Shown: piece after piece, positions 43,973 to 56,001 of the stretch
How positions within the stretch are numbered: position 1 is the first letter of the stretch
Layout of the letters: each line of letters begins with the position of its first letter
Assembly (NCBI GenBank): GCA_022495995.1
Contig: JAFEMH010001304.1
Coordinates: forward strand, 433,374 to 497,373
Direction: 5' to 3'
DNA: 64,000 nucleotides
From: Adenophora triphylla var. japonica
Taxonomy: Eukaryota; Streptophyta; Magnoliopsida; Asterales; Campanulaceae
Translations under genes and position numbers: made by a program
The notes under the pieces: generated by a model
Seen by the model: the letters and a program-made list of their open reading frames with translations, nothing else
Databases searched by the model: none
What the model was told of the DNA's origin: nothing

Positions 43973-44951
43973 TGTTAGTATAAACTGTGGGTGTTACCAC
44001 AGGTGTTGTAACCGGCAGTAATGTGTTACCCGAACTGAAATGATTTATAATTGTATAATTCTTTCCTTATTATTTTATATCCTAATGTCTAAAGTTATTT
44101 GCAAGATATATGTGTTTGTTAGTCCATATTTCAGGTTATAACAAGGTTGGATTGATAGCTAAAATCATGGAAGGAAGTTGTTGAAAGAGTTATAAGTAAA
44201 TGAGGATTTACGAATAACTTTTACTTGGTCCATATTCTTTGTTGATGAACTAAAACGTGGAAAGACCAAGTCAAGGTAGTTGTTGTTTATTAGAGAGTAC
44301 AAGGTTGAGAAAGCAAAGGAGTACAAGTAGAGAATGCATGGACTTGAGCTGCAAGTTTCGATTGCTACAAATGAGGAGAAGTTGGCGATAACATCCCATG
44401 ATGGGAGGAACAAGCACACGAAATCCTCCACTCTCCCTCAACCGATCAAGGCTCCAAGGCTGTTATCTTTGAGTAGCCTCTAAGACATTTGAAGGCTATA
44501 AACAGGCTAGGTGTGGACACTTGAAGACAGACCAAATACAACACACACACCTTAGCACAAGAAGAGATAAAGTATAATTGTTTCATGTAATCCTTCCTCC
44601 CTTGTAATTCTAACTTAAACACTGTGTGTTTAAGAGAGTGTTGGCTAAGGATATGATTCAATACTTTATCTCATTGGTTCCATAGAGCAATATCATTGTA
44701 ATAGCAATAGGGAACCTTCGACTTTGTATTCTTCATATATTGATTATAAAGTCTTCGCCATCTAGGCACACTCAAGTTATATATTTATATAACTTGAGAA
44801 AATTATCTCATGTTATTTATTTCCGCTGCAAAAATCTTTTACAAACTGTTTAGTTTTGTGGTGTGTGTGTGTGTGTCTGTCAGTGTGTTATCAAAGGTGT
44901 TGGGTAACACCTACGGTAACATCTCTTTCCAGCTAAGCCTTGGCAATTTAA
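43973..44951 (+). repeat. Sirevirus shared LTR (3' LTR of full copy, 5' LTR of remnant)
   Basis: 979 bases, colinear with 34481-35444. Its end reads TTTAA where the 5' LTR has TTTCA, and a primer site variant TGGTATCAGAGT (44954-44965) follows at once. Confidence 0.92.
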
Positions 44952-46212
44952 ATTGGTATCAGAGTAGGTCACTAGATGATACTAAGTGCTTGGTCTAGGT
45001 GTCATGGCTTATGATCCGGCTAATCCTAATCATAAGCGTCTTCCTGTGTTAGATGGCTCGAATTATTGTTATTGGAAGATCCGCCTACGCTCGCATATCA
45101 AATCAATTGATCTTCGAGCATGGCGATCTATAACAAATGGTTACTCCCTTCCATTGTTACCTCCTGATGAAGATGGTGACGTGCAAGTCAAACCTGAATC
45201 AGAATGGAACAATGAAGAGATCAACCAAGCTAATTTCAATGAAAAGGCACTTAATGCTATTTTTGAGTGGGTTGATATGCATATTTTTAAACTTATTCAA
45301 AATAGTTTCACTGCAAAGGATGCATGGGACACTTTACAACGTTTTTGTGAAGGTGATGGTAGTGTGCATGAAACTAAGCTTAGGGGTCTCACTAGTAAGT
45401 TTGAGAGATTGAGGATGGGTGAAAATGAAACTATTTCTTCTTATTTTGAAAAATTGTTTGATATTGCAAATGAGTGTCAAGTTTTGAGTGAGCCTTTTAC
45501 CAACAAACAACTTGTCTCAAAAGCAATTAGAACCCTGAGCGTTTTAATATGAAAATTTCATCTATTGAAGAGGCTCACAATCTTTCAACTATGGATATCA
45601 ATTCTTTAATGAGTATTTTGAAAAACTTTGAGTTAAATCTCCTAGATCAAAGTGAAGCATCTAAGGGGAAAAATGTTATTTTGAAAACGCAAACCTCAAA
45701 TTCTTTGGAAGAAAATGAAGATGGGGTTTTTGAAGAATTAGATGAGAATGCTAGTGTTGCTTTACTTGCTAGAAAATATAATTCTATGGTTAGAAAGTAT
45801 AACAATATAAAAATGCAGGTGAAAGCAAAGAAGAAGCAAACCAAAGTTTATGATTCAATGCCAAAAAGGTCTTTCCCATCTACCCAAAGTCTAACCCAAT
45901 AAGAAGAGCATCTTCAAATCAATCAAGGTCTGATCCGAAATTCATTAAATCCATTCAATGTCATGCATGTTCGGGTTGGGGTCACTATTCCAATGAGTGT
46001 GCAAATACACTAAGAAAGAAAGGAAAAATCTATGGGTTTCTCTCGGTGATGATGAGGATGAAGGACCAGTTCAAGAGGAAGAATCTGATCAAAAAATCAT
46101 GTTTGTCACAATAAGTGACACAAGTACACAAGAGGATGAGCTGAGCAAAGATGACCTCATTTCTGGGTTAAAGGACCTTTATTTATGAGGCGTTGCTGGT
46201 TGAAGGGAAGAA
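44952..46212 (+). mobile_element. Second, truncated Sirevirus internal region
   Basis: Homologous to 35445-36835: primer site, leader and gag. Homology stops near 46212 in the coiled part of gag. Relative to copy 1 it lacks 129 bases (copy 1 36613-36744), an in-frame difference of 43 codons. Confidence 0.9.
45004..46190 (+). pseudogene. Second Sirevirus gag, truncated
   Basis: The ATG at 45004 opens MAYDPANPNHKRLP. The capsid part stays open to 45552 (TGG at the position of the TAG in copy 1), then shares with copy 1 the frame loss before ATGAAA near 45550. A further one-base loss near 45885 and the truncation near 46212 end it. The CCHC knuckle is still visible near 45960-46000. Confidence 0.8.
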
Positions 46213-47038
46213 AGAGAAAGATACTTATCTCGAAAAAAATTGCAACGGTTAGGCAATCAATCATTAACAAAAATGAACCAAGTGTATATTTTGCTTAACA
46301 GACGAAGACTCCAACAACAAAATTAACAATTTTAGCTCTCAATAATCTGAGTTCGAATGATATAACGATCAAAAAGTAGCTATCACCGGCGAGCAGTATA
46401 TACGAATTAGCAACAAATTAACATTCAAAATCAAGTCTAATATAATACTAAATCAGGAAACTTCACGCCGGAGGTCCGATGAGGAAGAAAGGGACAGATA
46501 GATTACCTTCAAAGTAGGTATCGCCGGCGAGCGATCTGGTTGGAAACGACAGGGGGAGAATCAAGTTTGGGGATTCGGTGTGTGGTCTGCTCTTTTAGTC
46601 AACTGAGAATGATTTTTCAGCTGTAAAATGGTCTGCTCTTTTAGTCAACTGAGAATTGTTATATAAACACGTAAAATTGTTGAGTAAACCCGTAAAATGG
46701 AATTTTCAAAAATGTCATCGAATCTGAATCTAATGAAATAACAAAATTATTCCTAAATCTATTACCTCATTCACTAATGTTAAATAAACCCGTAAAATTG
46801 TTGAGTAAACCCGTATACCATTTTCACCACCTTCCCCTCCCTCTCTCATCAATTTTCACCACATTCCCCCTCTCTCCCTCATCAATTTTCACATTTTTAT
46901 CTAATCACTTCTTCTTTATTTTTTTACTCCAAAAAAAATTACCTCCCTTTCCTTCCTCTTCCTCTCACCATCATTTATCTCCAAAAAAAAAAAATTCATA
47001 CACATTTGTTCCAAGACAAGAGATTCAGCAGGCTCATC
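46213..47038. other. Region between Sirevirus remnant and MULE gene
   Basis: Unclassified sequence with small direct repeats: GGTCTGCTCTTTTAGTCAAC at 46582 and 46629, and GTAAAATTGTTGAGTAAACC at about 46671 and 46792. A CT-rich leader follows (46810-46990). It probably includes the MULE 5' end and promoter; a terminal inverted repeat could not be identified because the other end is lost. Confidence 0.4.
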
Positions 47039-50014
47039 ATGGATGCTCTACCATCGAATGTTAATGTAAGTTTTCTAACCATTTAAATTTGTTAAAAATG
47101 TCATTTCTGTTTCGTAGCTCAAATTCGGCCGCAGTGACCGAAAACTGCTCAGTTCGGCCACGCCCGCCGAAATTAGTATGGTTCGGCCACACCCGGCCGA
47201 AAATTTAAAATTTTTCTACCTGATTTGCCGAACTGGGCATTTTCGGTCGAACTTGGCCGAATTTTTGAAATATTTCGCCACACCCACCGAACCATCGAAG
47301 AAAATTCGGCCACCACCGGCCGAACCTTGTTTTTCTGCTTACACCTCCCTTATTGTTTTATTGAATTGTTACGTAAAGATTTCTGGGTGGCCAACAACTA
47401 TGTCTCGGTTGATTTTGAAAGCGTTTTGCGAGACTACACCCCAGAATTCACAATGCCCTTGTTTTTTCGACATCGAAAAATAATGTTTGAATGGGTGCGT
47501 AAAAAGGGGGAAGAGCATGGGTTTGTCATCGTAGTCGGTCGGTCGAATAACGGGAGCCGTAATTTCGCTCCTCGAATGACGCTTGTTTGTGATCGGTGGG
47601 GGAAATACAAGGAAAAATCAATCTCTCTGTCCTCTCAAGGAACTGCCAACCTTGAAATATTGGGATTGGGAAAAAAAAGAAAAATAGAGAGAGCGGAACA
47701 TAGAAATGCGGTTGTAAGTTTCAGTTGAACGCCAGACAAGTCACGGTTGATGGTGAATGGCAATTAAAAGTGGTTTGTGGCTTTCACAATCATCCGATTT
47801 GCGAATCCATGTTGGGTCACTCTTATGTCGGTAGATTACTGAAATCAGAGAAGGAGTACGTGATAGAATTGTCACATGCAAATAGCCGGCCGAAGGATAT
47901 TTTACATGGATTAAAAGAGAAATTTCTGGAAAACAAGTCCATAATACGGACTAATTATAATGCGCGAGTGAAGAACAGGGCAACTGAGCGTGCGGGTCAT
48001 TCTCAAATCCAACAGCTCATGTTTAAATTGACCGATCATGCTTATCACTTCGAATATCGGCAATGCGAGAATACAAATGTCATTAAGGAGATATTCTTTG
48101 CTCATCCGAAAAGCATTTAATTGATGAAGGCATTTCCATACGTCTTGTTCATGGATTGCACTTACAAGACAAATAGGTACAACTTACCTTTACTTGAGAT
48201 TGTGGGCGTGACTTCAACCAAAATGACCTTCTTAATTGCTGTTGTATACCTAGAGGCTGAGAAAGAAGGAAACTACACGTGAGCATGCGAAGTGTTGAAA
48301 TCTTTGATGGATCAATCATGTCTTCCTAATGTTATCGTGACCGATAGGGAGCTTGCCTTGATGAATGCAATTCGTGAGACGTTCCCAACGACAACTCATT
48401 TGCTCTGTCGATGGCATATCAACAGGAAAATTCTAGCAAAATGCAAGAAAACGTTTGATATGCAAGAGATTTGGGAGGCGTTCATTCTTCATTGGAATGT
48501 AATGGTCAAAGCTGATACAGAGGCATCGTTTGATGACTATTTACGGCGATTATCAGAAGATTTCAGTCAATATCCCGATGCGGTCAATTATGTCCTGAAC
48601 CAGTGGATTGTGCCTTACAAAGAAAGATTTGCCTCGTGTTGGACAAACCATGTTATGAACTTTGACAACTTGACTACAAACAGGTATATCGGGGGAACTT
48701 TATGTTTCTGTCATCTGTTTTGATGTTTTGTTAATTATATGCTAATAAATTGCGTAACCTATGTTAGGGTGGAGAGTCAACATGCCTTATTGAAGAAACA
48801 ACTTGGATCAAGCCAGGGAGCATTTGAGACATGTTGAAAACAAATTCATAAACTCATCGAATGCTCCCATATTGCAATCATTGCCTCATTTGAGAAAAGC
48901 AGGACTGTGGTTCAACACAAATTCAAGTCATCGCTATGGAGTGAGGTTAGAGGCATGGTGTCTATAAATGCATTGGATTTGATTTTCAACTCACTGGATT
49001 CTCTATATGATGGTAGCCGAGATCCATTGTTGTGTGGGTGTGCGGTGAGATCGGCATGCGGACTCCCTTGTCCACATGAGCTTGCACAGTTCATGCAATT
49101 CAACTCGCCCATCCCACTTGATAAAGTTCATGCATTTTGGCGTAAGCTAGATACCCTACCGATCATGATTTACGATGATGATATTGAAGAAGAGATTCGA
49201 AATCAGTACAATGAGATTCGCAATACTCTTGATTTAAGATTTGAGGCAGCTCCAAAAACCGAAAGGAATTTGATTGTTCGGAGATTGACCGAGATTTGTC
49301 ATCCTGCAACAACAATGGCCAATGAACCTGCAGTTAAAACAAAAAATAAGGGTCGTCCTAAAGCAAAGAATGCTAAGTTCCTCAAATCCACGAAGCGGGA
49401 TCCTAGCGCATTTGAGTACGTAGAGGCCATACCCGACCAAGTGTTATTCAACACCGATGCAAATCAAGGGTCTCCGATGTTATCTACAAAAGCCAAGTTA
49501 CAGGTAACCTCAAAACTATTTATATTATTCAGTTAAACTTTTATATCATGAAATAATTTTATTTATGTTTAATTTTTTCTTTTTTTGAATTTATCTTATA
49601 GCCCGTTCGTCGAAAAAGTCAACATGCAATCAAATATCTTAATCAACTACCGGTTTTCATGCATGGTTATATTGAGAAAACAGTTGATGTGCGGGGTGAT
49701 GGGAATTGTGGCTTCCGGTGTATTGCGGAGTTACTTGACCGTGATTCAAATGAGTGGCGATGGGTTCGGGAAGTGTTATATCAGGAGGATTTTGGAAATC
49801 AGGAGTTGTATGCTGATTTATTCATGGTCGAGGATAGGGTGGATAAATTCCTTTCTGCTATCCACTGGTTTGATGGACCATGCGGAGAAGCAAATTGGTT
49901 TGACGCTACAGAAATGGGTTACGTTGTTGCAAATGCATTCAACGTTGCGTTGGTGACTTTGAGTAACACCTTGTCTTTGACCTTCCTTCCTCTACGAAAA
50001 TCAATGCCACATAA
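47039..50014 (+). pseudogene. Mutator-like (MULE) transposase with C-terminal OTU domain
   Basis: A short first exon (47039-47065, MDALPSNVN) is followed by an intron with a GGCC-rich array. The next exon carries a FAR1-type zinc finger (TLVCDRWG ... HNHP) broken by a frameshift near 47720. The transposase core shows FMDCTYKTNRY (D), IVTDRELALMNAI (D) and NRVESQHALLKK (E), the last across an in-frame intron 48684-48767. A SWIM finger follows (CGCAVRSACGLPCPHEL). After intron 49504-49601 comes an OTU cysteine-protease domain with VRGDGNCGFRCIAELL (Cys nucleophile). Stops at 48118-48120, near 48280 and near 48835. The OTU domain is cut at 50014 by an LTR element before its catalytic His. MULE transposases move DNA by cut and paste; OTU domains cleave ubiquitin-like conjugates. 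Confidence 0.85.
47109..47335. repeat. TTCGGCC...GGCCGAA palindrome cluster in MULE intron
   Basis: Units such as TTCGGCCACACCCGGCCGAA and TTCGGCCACCACCGGCCGAA recur about six times with variants (TTCGGTCGAAC, TTGCCGAACTG). They form imperfect hairpins of about 20-45 bases. Confidence 0.7.
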
Positions 50015-51299
50015 TGTGAGGACCCCGACCCGGAACCTACACGTGTCCCAAGCTGGAGCGTCCTCAAACTAACCCAAATATCAAAAACTTTTAAAATCTT
50101 TATTTAAAACTTTCAAAATAAATATAAGTATTATAACCATTTTCAAAATAAGTCTACACCTTTTCACAACGGAGAAATAGTTGACTAACTTAGAAAGTAC
50201 GAAACTGTTAGTTACAAAAAGACATCGGTTATAACAATGAATGAAGATTAAATAATACAATTCCCATAAATGATTTATACTAAAGTACATTTTCTATACC
50301 AATCAAATCAACCCGACAATCCCCAAAATATAACCTCCAAACTCCTTACCGCCCTTACTTGGCCGGTCCACCTGTCTCGGAATCTAAAACAGGAAAGGGA
50401 GAGGGGTGAGAATAAATCTCAAAGCAAGCTATTATGAATGCAAAGAATATGCCATATAAGATGCAACACATAACAAGTTGCACATCACACGTTGGAAAAG
50501 CTGTAAACACCTTACATTCCCTTGGTTTACCTTTTCCCGTCTGAACAAAGAGTCGTACAACATTGGGTATAATAATACTCCAATCTTACGGTGAGCCGCT
50601 TAAGCAATACTCACGTCTTATAAGACCCGTTTTCAGGGAACCAAATAAGACAAGAGCAACTCTGTAAGGCTTTTGGCTCACTACGAGATGCTATACCCCA
50701 AACCGTGGCCACGTAAGGGGACGGTCGCAGGTATAACATAATCCGATCACATTAGGTCACACTTCCATAATTGATCGTATTATGTTATACCCCAATGTCA
50801 CCGACTCACACATAATCAAGCACATAATAGATACTTGAATAAATCCACAAAGGGGATAAACAACATATCAACATGGTAAAATATACTCATGCTCAACCAA
50901 CATCATAGTGCAACGTTTCTTTAATACACTATGCATAAATAAGCAATATAGCCACATGGTAAAATATACTCATGTTCGACAATAATCAGAGTGCAGCATT
51001 TATGTAATACACTAAGCATAATCCAATCCATGAATAGGTGCTCGAGTAAGATAATGAGATATCAACAACCTATCTTACTTAGTCATTATACGACAATATA
51101 TGATCTCTATAAGGGTCCAAGTTATCTCTACCAAGTTGGTGTCACCTTTAACAAACTGTCAAATGATTTCTAAGTCGAAGGTAGAGTGCTTCCATATTTC
51201 CATTTAAACCCAATTAAGGTACCATTAAGTAACACCATTGCTCTAAGTATAACTTAGGTTAAAAGGATTAATTCATATCCGAAAAGGTTAGGTTCCAAA

Positions 51300-51306
51300 C
51301 TTTATA
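51300..51306 (-). promoter_or_regulatory. TATA-like box of LARD LTR
   Basis: Minus-strand TATAAAG in the context CCAATATAAAGTTTGG. Position relative to the GC-rich cluster supports it; otherwise weak. Confidence 0.4.
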
Positions 51307-51380
51307 TTGGTTAAGGATCATGCTAGGAGGTTACTAATGAAAATTCGAAACGAGGGAGCTAGGCCAATTCTCGCCAACTC

Positions 51381-51487
51381 CGGGCGACCGCCCATAACCT
51401 CTTGGGCGACCGCCCAAGAGGGTTTTCTAAGCATCCTAATTTCTGTCACGATGGGCGGTCGCTCATCACCACTGGGCGACCGCCCAA
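51381..51487 (-). promoter_or_regulatory. GGGCGACCGCCCA cluster in LARD LTR
   Basis: Copies at 51381-51393, 51403-51416 and 51473-51487 and one inverted (TGGGCGGTCGC, 51452). On the transcribed minus strand it lies about 75 bases upstream of CCAATATAAAG. It is repeated in the LTRs at about 57365-57475 and 63460-63570. Confidence 0.55.
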
Positions 51488-52683
51488 GACCCTGGGCCCG
51501 GCCACTCCAATTCCAAACCCTTGTTTACTTAGGTTCTTCTTTCCCTTTTTACATCTTCTTAACTTTCATAATCTCCCTCAAGAATTTCCAAATTTTACAA
51601 ATTCATTCTAATTCCTTTAAACCAAAATAACATAACCTAGACTTTTATTACAAGATTTTCAACCCATTTTATCAACTCATTTCAAGTAAATTTTCTAAAA
51701 TTAATTCAACCCATTTCTTTCATTTAAATCAACTTCTTAGAACAAGAGCCTCATTTTAATTCATTTAAATTCAAAGTGATCTAAACCTAGATTTATTACC
51801 ACTTGATTTTCCACCCACTTTACTACCATTTTCAAGATTTAACATTCCAAATCTAACTCCACCCATTTCTTATACTTCCAAATTTACTTCCATCAACAAT
51901 AATATCATACTATGTTATTTACCCATTTCTTAACTTCAAAGAAGATTCCAACCATTTTAAACTAGTTCCTTCCATTTCTTTCATTATTTAACACTTCCAA
52001 GAACACCCACATTTCCTTATGATCTAAATCAATTCCTTCCCTCCAAGAGAGTTACCAAAGCATCCTATGAGCATTTTAACAACAATAACAACAATAATTA
52101 TCTCATGAACAATTAGAGAAGAGAAGGGTCATAATAACTCACTTTAAAAATAGGAGATGGATTTAAGACTTTCTTAGCTTGATGAACTCCTCTTGGTCTC
52201 CCGATTCCAAAAGTGCTCTCGGATCTAAAAATGGTGAAGATTCGAACTTGGAAGGAGCTTGAGAAGAGGTTTTCTCAAATGGGTTTCCATGGATGGAGGG
52301 TTGAGAGAGAAAGTGAAGAGGAAGAAGATGAAGAAGGAGGGAGGAGTATGAATATGGTCAAGAGAGAGGGGGGGGCCGGTCCATAAGAGGGAGGGTTTTG
52401 GGGGATTTTGTCCCCCACTCAAAAATCCCCTACAACAAATCTTTCCCCAATTTAAAATAATTTTCCCAACCAACAACATTTTATTTGTCCATTTTATTAC
52501 CACTCCATTCTAATACTTTATTTATTTCTAATTATTATTTTTCCCTTAGAACATTATTTATTTCTTTATCATTTTATTCTAATATAAGAAATTTAAAGAT
52601 ATAAAATAAACACATAAGGTTGATATTAATATTAAAAGTATATAATGTTATATTAAAATTGTGCCTAGGGTTAGGTCGTTACA

Positions 52684-55600
52684 CTCACTCCCCTTAAAGA
52701 AAATTCGTCCCGAATTTGACTGTCACTTACCTACTAGATCAACCCGCCCAGTTACTTATGTATGCCTCAGACCTCAATTCCCAATTAGTTCCTTCATATC
52801 TATGATTCCTTTCCAAGGTTTCTAATTTTACTAATGATACGATATTACAACTTAATGTCACCAAATACATTACGATTTTACATTAAGACTTCAAATACTC
52901 TATAAGCTTCTCCAACTCACTCCAACAATTTAGAGATCGATATTTTCTTCCCAAACTATGCCTCATACGGTTTTATCTCAATGTTAGAAGGATAACTACT
53001 ATTATGCGCACTCAACCCTCGGTAACCATACGTACTATTGACCACTAACATCCCTTGTACATGCCCGTAGCCTATTCTCAATAATAAGTAATGATTCCTC
53101 AAATTTTCACAAGGTTAAATTTAATAGCCTTCCTACACTCCAAAAGGGTCTTCCCAAATGAATGACTATCCAATCTTTTTAATACTATGGGGTTTATACA
53201 ATCAAACTATCCCCTAACATATGTGAGGACTGTAATAATAACATCTCATCAAGCCATATATATAACGAGTAGAAAATACAATTCAACTTTCTATAACAGA
53301 CCAACATACCCTTCTTTACTTTCAATGTAACTCAATCACAATATCTATAGTGATAATACTCTCAAGTTCAACCTAGAACTCTAAATATTTTAATAAACCT
53401 TCTAACGTCAACATTCTATTATCACCATTCAATGTTCCAATTATGTTCAAAGCCTAGTGATAAATCAATATTCAAATCAAATGGTTGGCCGCCCACAACG
53501 GAGCCGATCCAACTCCAATACAAAACCAAGTCTACCGCGACTTCCACATTAATAATTCCACAATTTATCAATTATTTCTGATCAAAACTTCTAATACAAT
53601 TAATCACTATAGGGAACTAGGTTGCTTTTCTACTTGCTTCGTACGAACTATAACTTTAAAGTAACATGTCTTTCGAAAATTTACAACATTTTTCAGAATT
53701 TCAAATGATAATATAAGAAGAGATCCAAAGAGACCCGAATGGTTTACTTAATTAAACCGGCCCATACCAGCTTTAATTAACTAAACCACTCAGTAAATTT
53801 CAAAGGATTGATAAGCTAACAAAATAACTCGAGTGATTTAATTATCTACAACCGTCCCATACCAAAGTGGTAGATAGTCAAATTACTCACGTATTTTAAT
53901 TTACACAAAAACGGTTTATCGACCTTATTAAATCAACTACCCCCGAAGGGCACAATTGCTCATACCGAAGTTCGATATACAACCCAAAGTTTTAAAGCAC
54001 ATTTAAAACAATTCTAACATAATATTTTTACTTAGTTGAATTCCTTATAAGAAAACACAATCTCGTAATACTTACTACTATCTTGGATAAATAACACTAA
54101 ACATTCATTAAGATTATAAACTTGGCAAAGCATCCCCAATTCAATAATTCTTCAAGTTGAATATTCAACGCCTTTACTTAATTTGAGTCATCTATTCCCT
54201 ACCTTTGATACTGGTATTGTACTTAGCAACAACATATTGTAAACATCTAGTTCCCAATCAAATACCATAATTTCTAAATAAGAAAATATAATTGGAACTC
54301 TCATAGATCAATCATTCTCAAATTTCAATTAAACATTACAAAGATAATCTAACTTAACTCTCAATAACCATCAACAAACTCAAAATCCGTATAACGTCAA
54401 TATCTTTCAAGCATCACACTAATCCTTCATATGATTCACGTAACTAAGTCGAACTATAGTATATAATCATCCTAAAGTATCCTGTCTTCCAATAAGATTC
54501 ATCCTCATTTTCTCAACTAATGATAATCAATTTTCAAAACGAACCATATACATATATTACCAATTTCCGAAGTTGATCCTTTAAGTCACCAATAATCGTA
54601 TCTATTATACTTCTTCGCATTTACCCTATTTACCTCTCCATAACTAATACACAATCCACAAATCAAAACGGTCATACTATATATAAATGTTGTCTTAAGT
54701 ATATCCTTAAAGCAAATTTTTCACGTAATTGTAACACTCCGAAAATTTCAACTAATAACCATTGAGTATCCTACTAGTTTCTAAAATCGCTCATACAAAT
54801 CGTCGCTAAGTGCTAACGAATACTTATTCTTCACAGTTACCTATTTAAGATCTCTATAACCTTATAATTAACCACCAAGTATCATCTTTCCTCAATATAG
54901 TACTAATTTACCTTACGGAGGGTCGCTAAGCTAATTATCTGCTTTATCAAATACTTTCTCAAGATGAATCATCAAGTCCATCATCCCAATTAGTGTCCTC
55001 TATCTAGGAATCCGAATACCAATTTAGTACCTTACAGCAACTCAAAATCTCAATATCCTGGTATGATACCTGATGAAAACCCATTTTGAAACTCACGTAG
55101 AAAACACCACTTAGTCCACTAATAACACATAAGGCAAAGTTATATTAGTTCTATAAGGTCTCGTACTCGCGATATTGTATAACTCATATAATCTCACTTA
55201 GACTATCACTTCCAATACTAGTCTCATATACCTAGTCTCTACCACGCGACACCAATGTATAAATACTCACGCACGTTATACAACTATAAACTACTCTTAA
55301 TTAGGTCATATACCTAACCTCAACTAAGAGTTCGCAAATTCATTTACCATCATACATGAGATAACTTAAGTGTATTTTAAATCAAACATATCGCACAACC
55401 CAAATAACCTTCACATTCCTTAGGTCGACTTTCGACATTTACGCATATGTGACATAATATCAATTAATAATTTATCCGACTCAATTACACTCGCAGGTAA
55501 ATCAAACGTAGATAAGGAGACTCGCTTATTGCGACAAATCTCCTCAAACACAACAACTACTCAAATAATTCAAAGTTAATATAACGATGATTCACGGATT

Positions 55601-56001
55601 GGTAATTCGACCAAATCCACCGGCAATACATGCCCACTTAATCACAACTACTAAGATAATTAAGGATGATTCGAGGTACGACCCCATAGGAGTAGAACCT
55701 CCAAAGACATAAAACAACTTTTAGGCCAATTATGCACATAAAGATGAAATGTAATGCCACATGAGAACGAATGCACGAGGATTTATAAAAGTATGAACCC
55801 TAATTCCCGAGACAGTAAAATACCTCAAATGATGGTGGGGAAATCTATCTTTCCATAACTCACCCTTCCTTGATTCCTCGGCTGGTCAATATCATTTTCG
55901 TCTTTGAACAAATTCCCGCATAATACTCTCGACGTAAGTTACCACACACTCTCACTCGCCTAGACTCTACCCCGAGAATTCTAACCGAGCTCGATATTAA
56001 C
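52684..56001 (-). other. LARD internal region 1, non-coding
   Basis: 3318 bases of AT-rich DNA. Stops interrupt all frames and there is no gag or pol motif that I recognise. The purine tract complement is at 52684-52700. At the right end the minus strand reads TATCGAGCTCGG, a degenerate form of the TGGTATCAGAGC primer site. Confidence 0.7.

Larger units (their letters stand above)
34481..44951 (+). mobile_element. Sirevirus-like Ty1/Copia retrotransposon
   Basis: LTRs 34481-35444 and 43973-44951 start TGTTAGT. The first ends in CA and is followed by a tRNA-iMet primer site; a polypurine tract precedes the second. Order inside is gag, protease, integrase, RT/RNase H (Copia order), then a 1.1-kb spacer and an envelope-like ORF. 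This order, the two CCHC knuckles and the long 3' part fit Sireviruses (SIRE1/Maximus). Internal stops and frameshifts are frequent. The 3' LTR runs straight into a second gag region instead of flanking DNA, so no target duplication can be checked (left flank AGCTC). Confidence 0.93.
50015..52683 (-). repeat. LARD LTR, copy 1
   Basis: 2669 bases; TGTGAGGACC ... GTCGTTACA on the plus strand. It contains the CGACCGCCC cluster (51381-51487) and a minus-strand TATA-like box at 51300-51306. Confidence 0.85.

Noticed and set aside
47225..47340. Extending the MULE exon left to 47225
   Set aside because: This stretch is the palindrome-rich intron; reading through it gives no similarity to MULE proteins.
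51307..51630. Small plus-strand frames in the LARD LTR (also 57292-57600)
   Set aside because: The two copies change frame relative to each other and lie on the strand opposite to LTR transcription.
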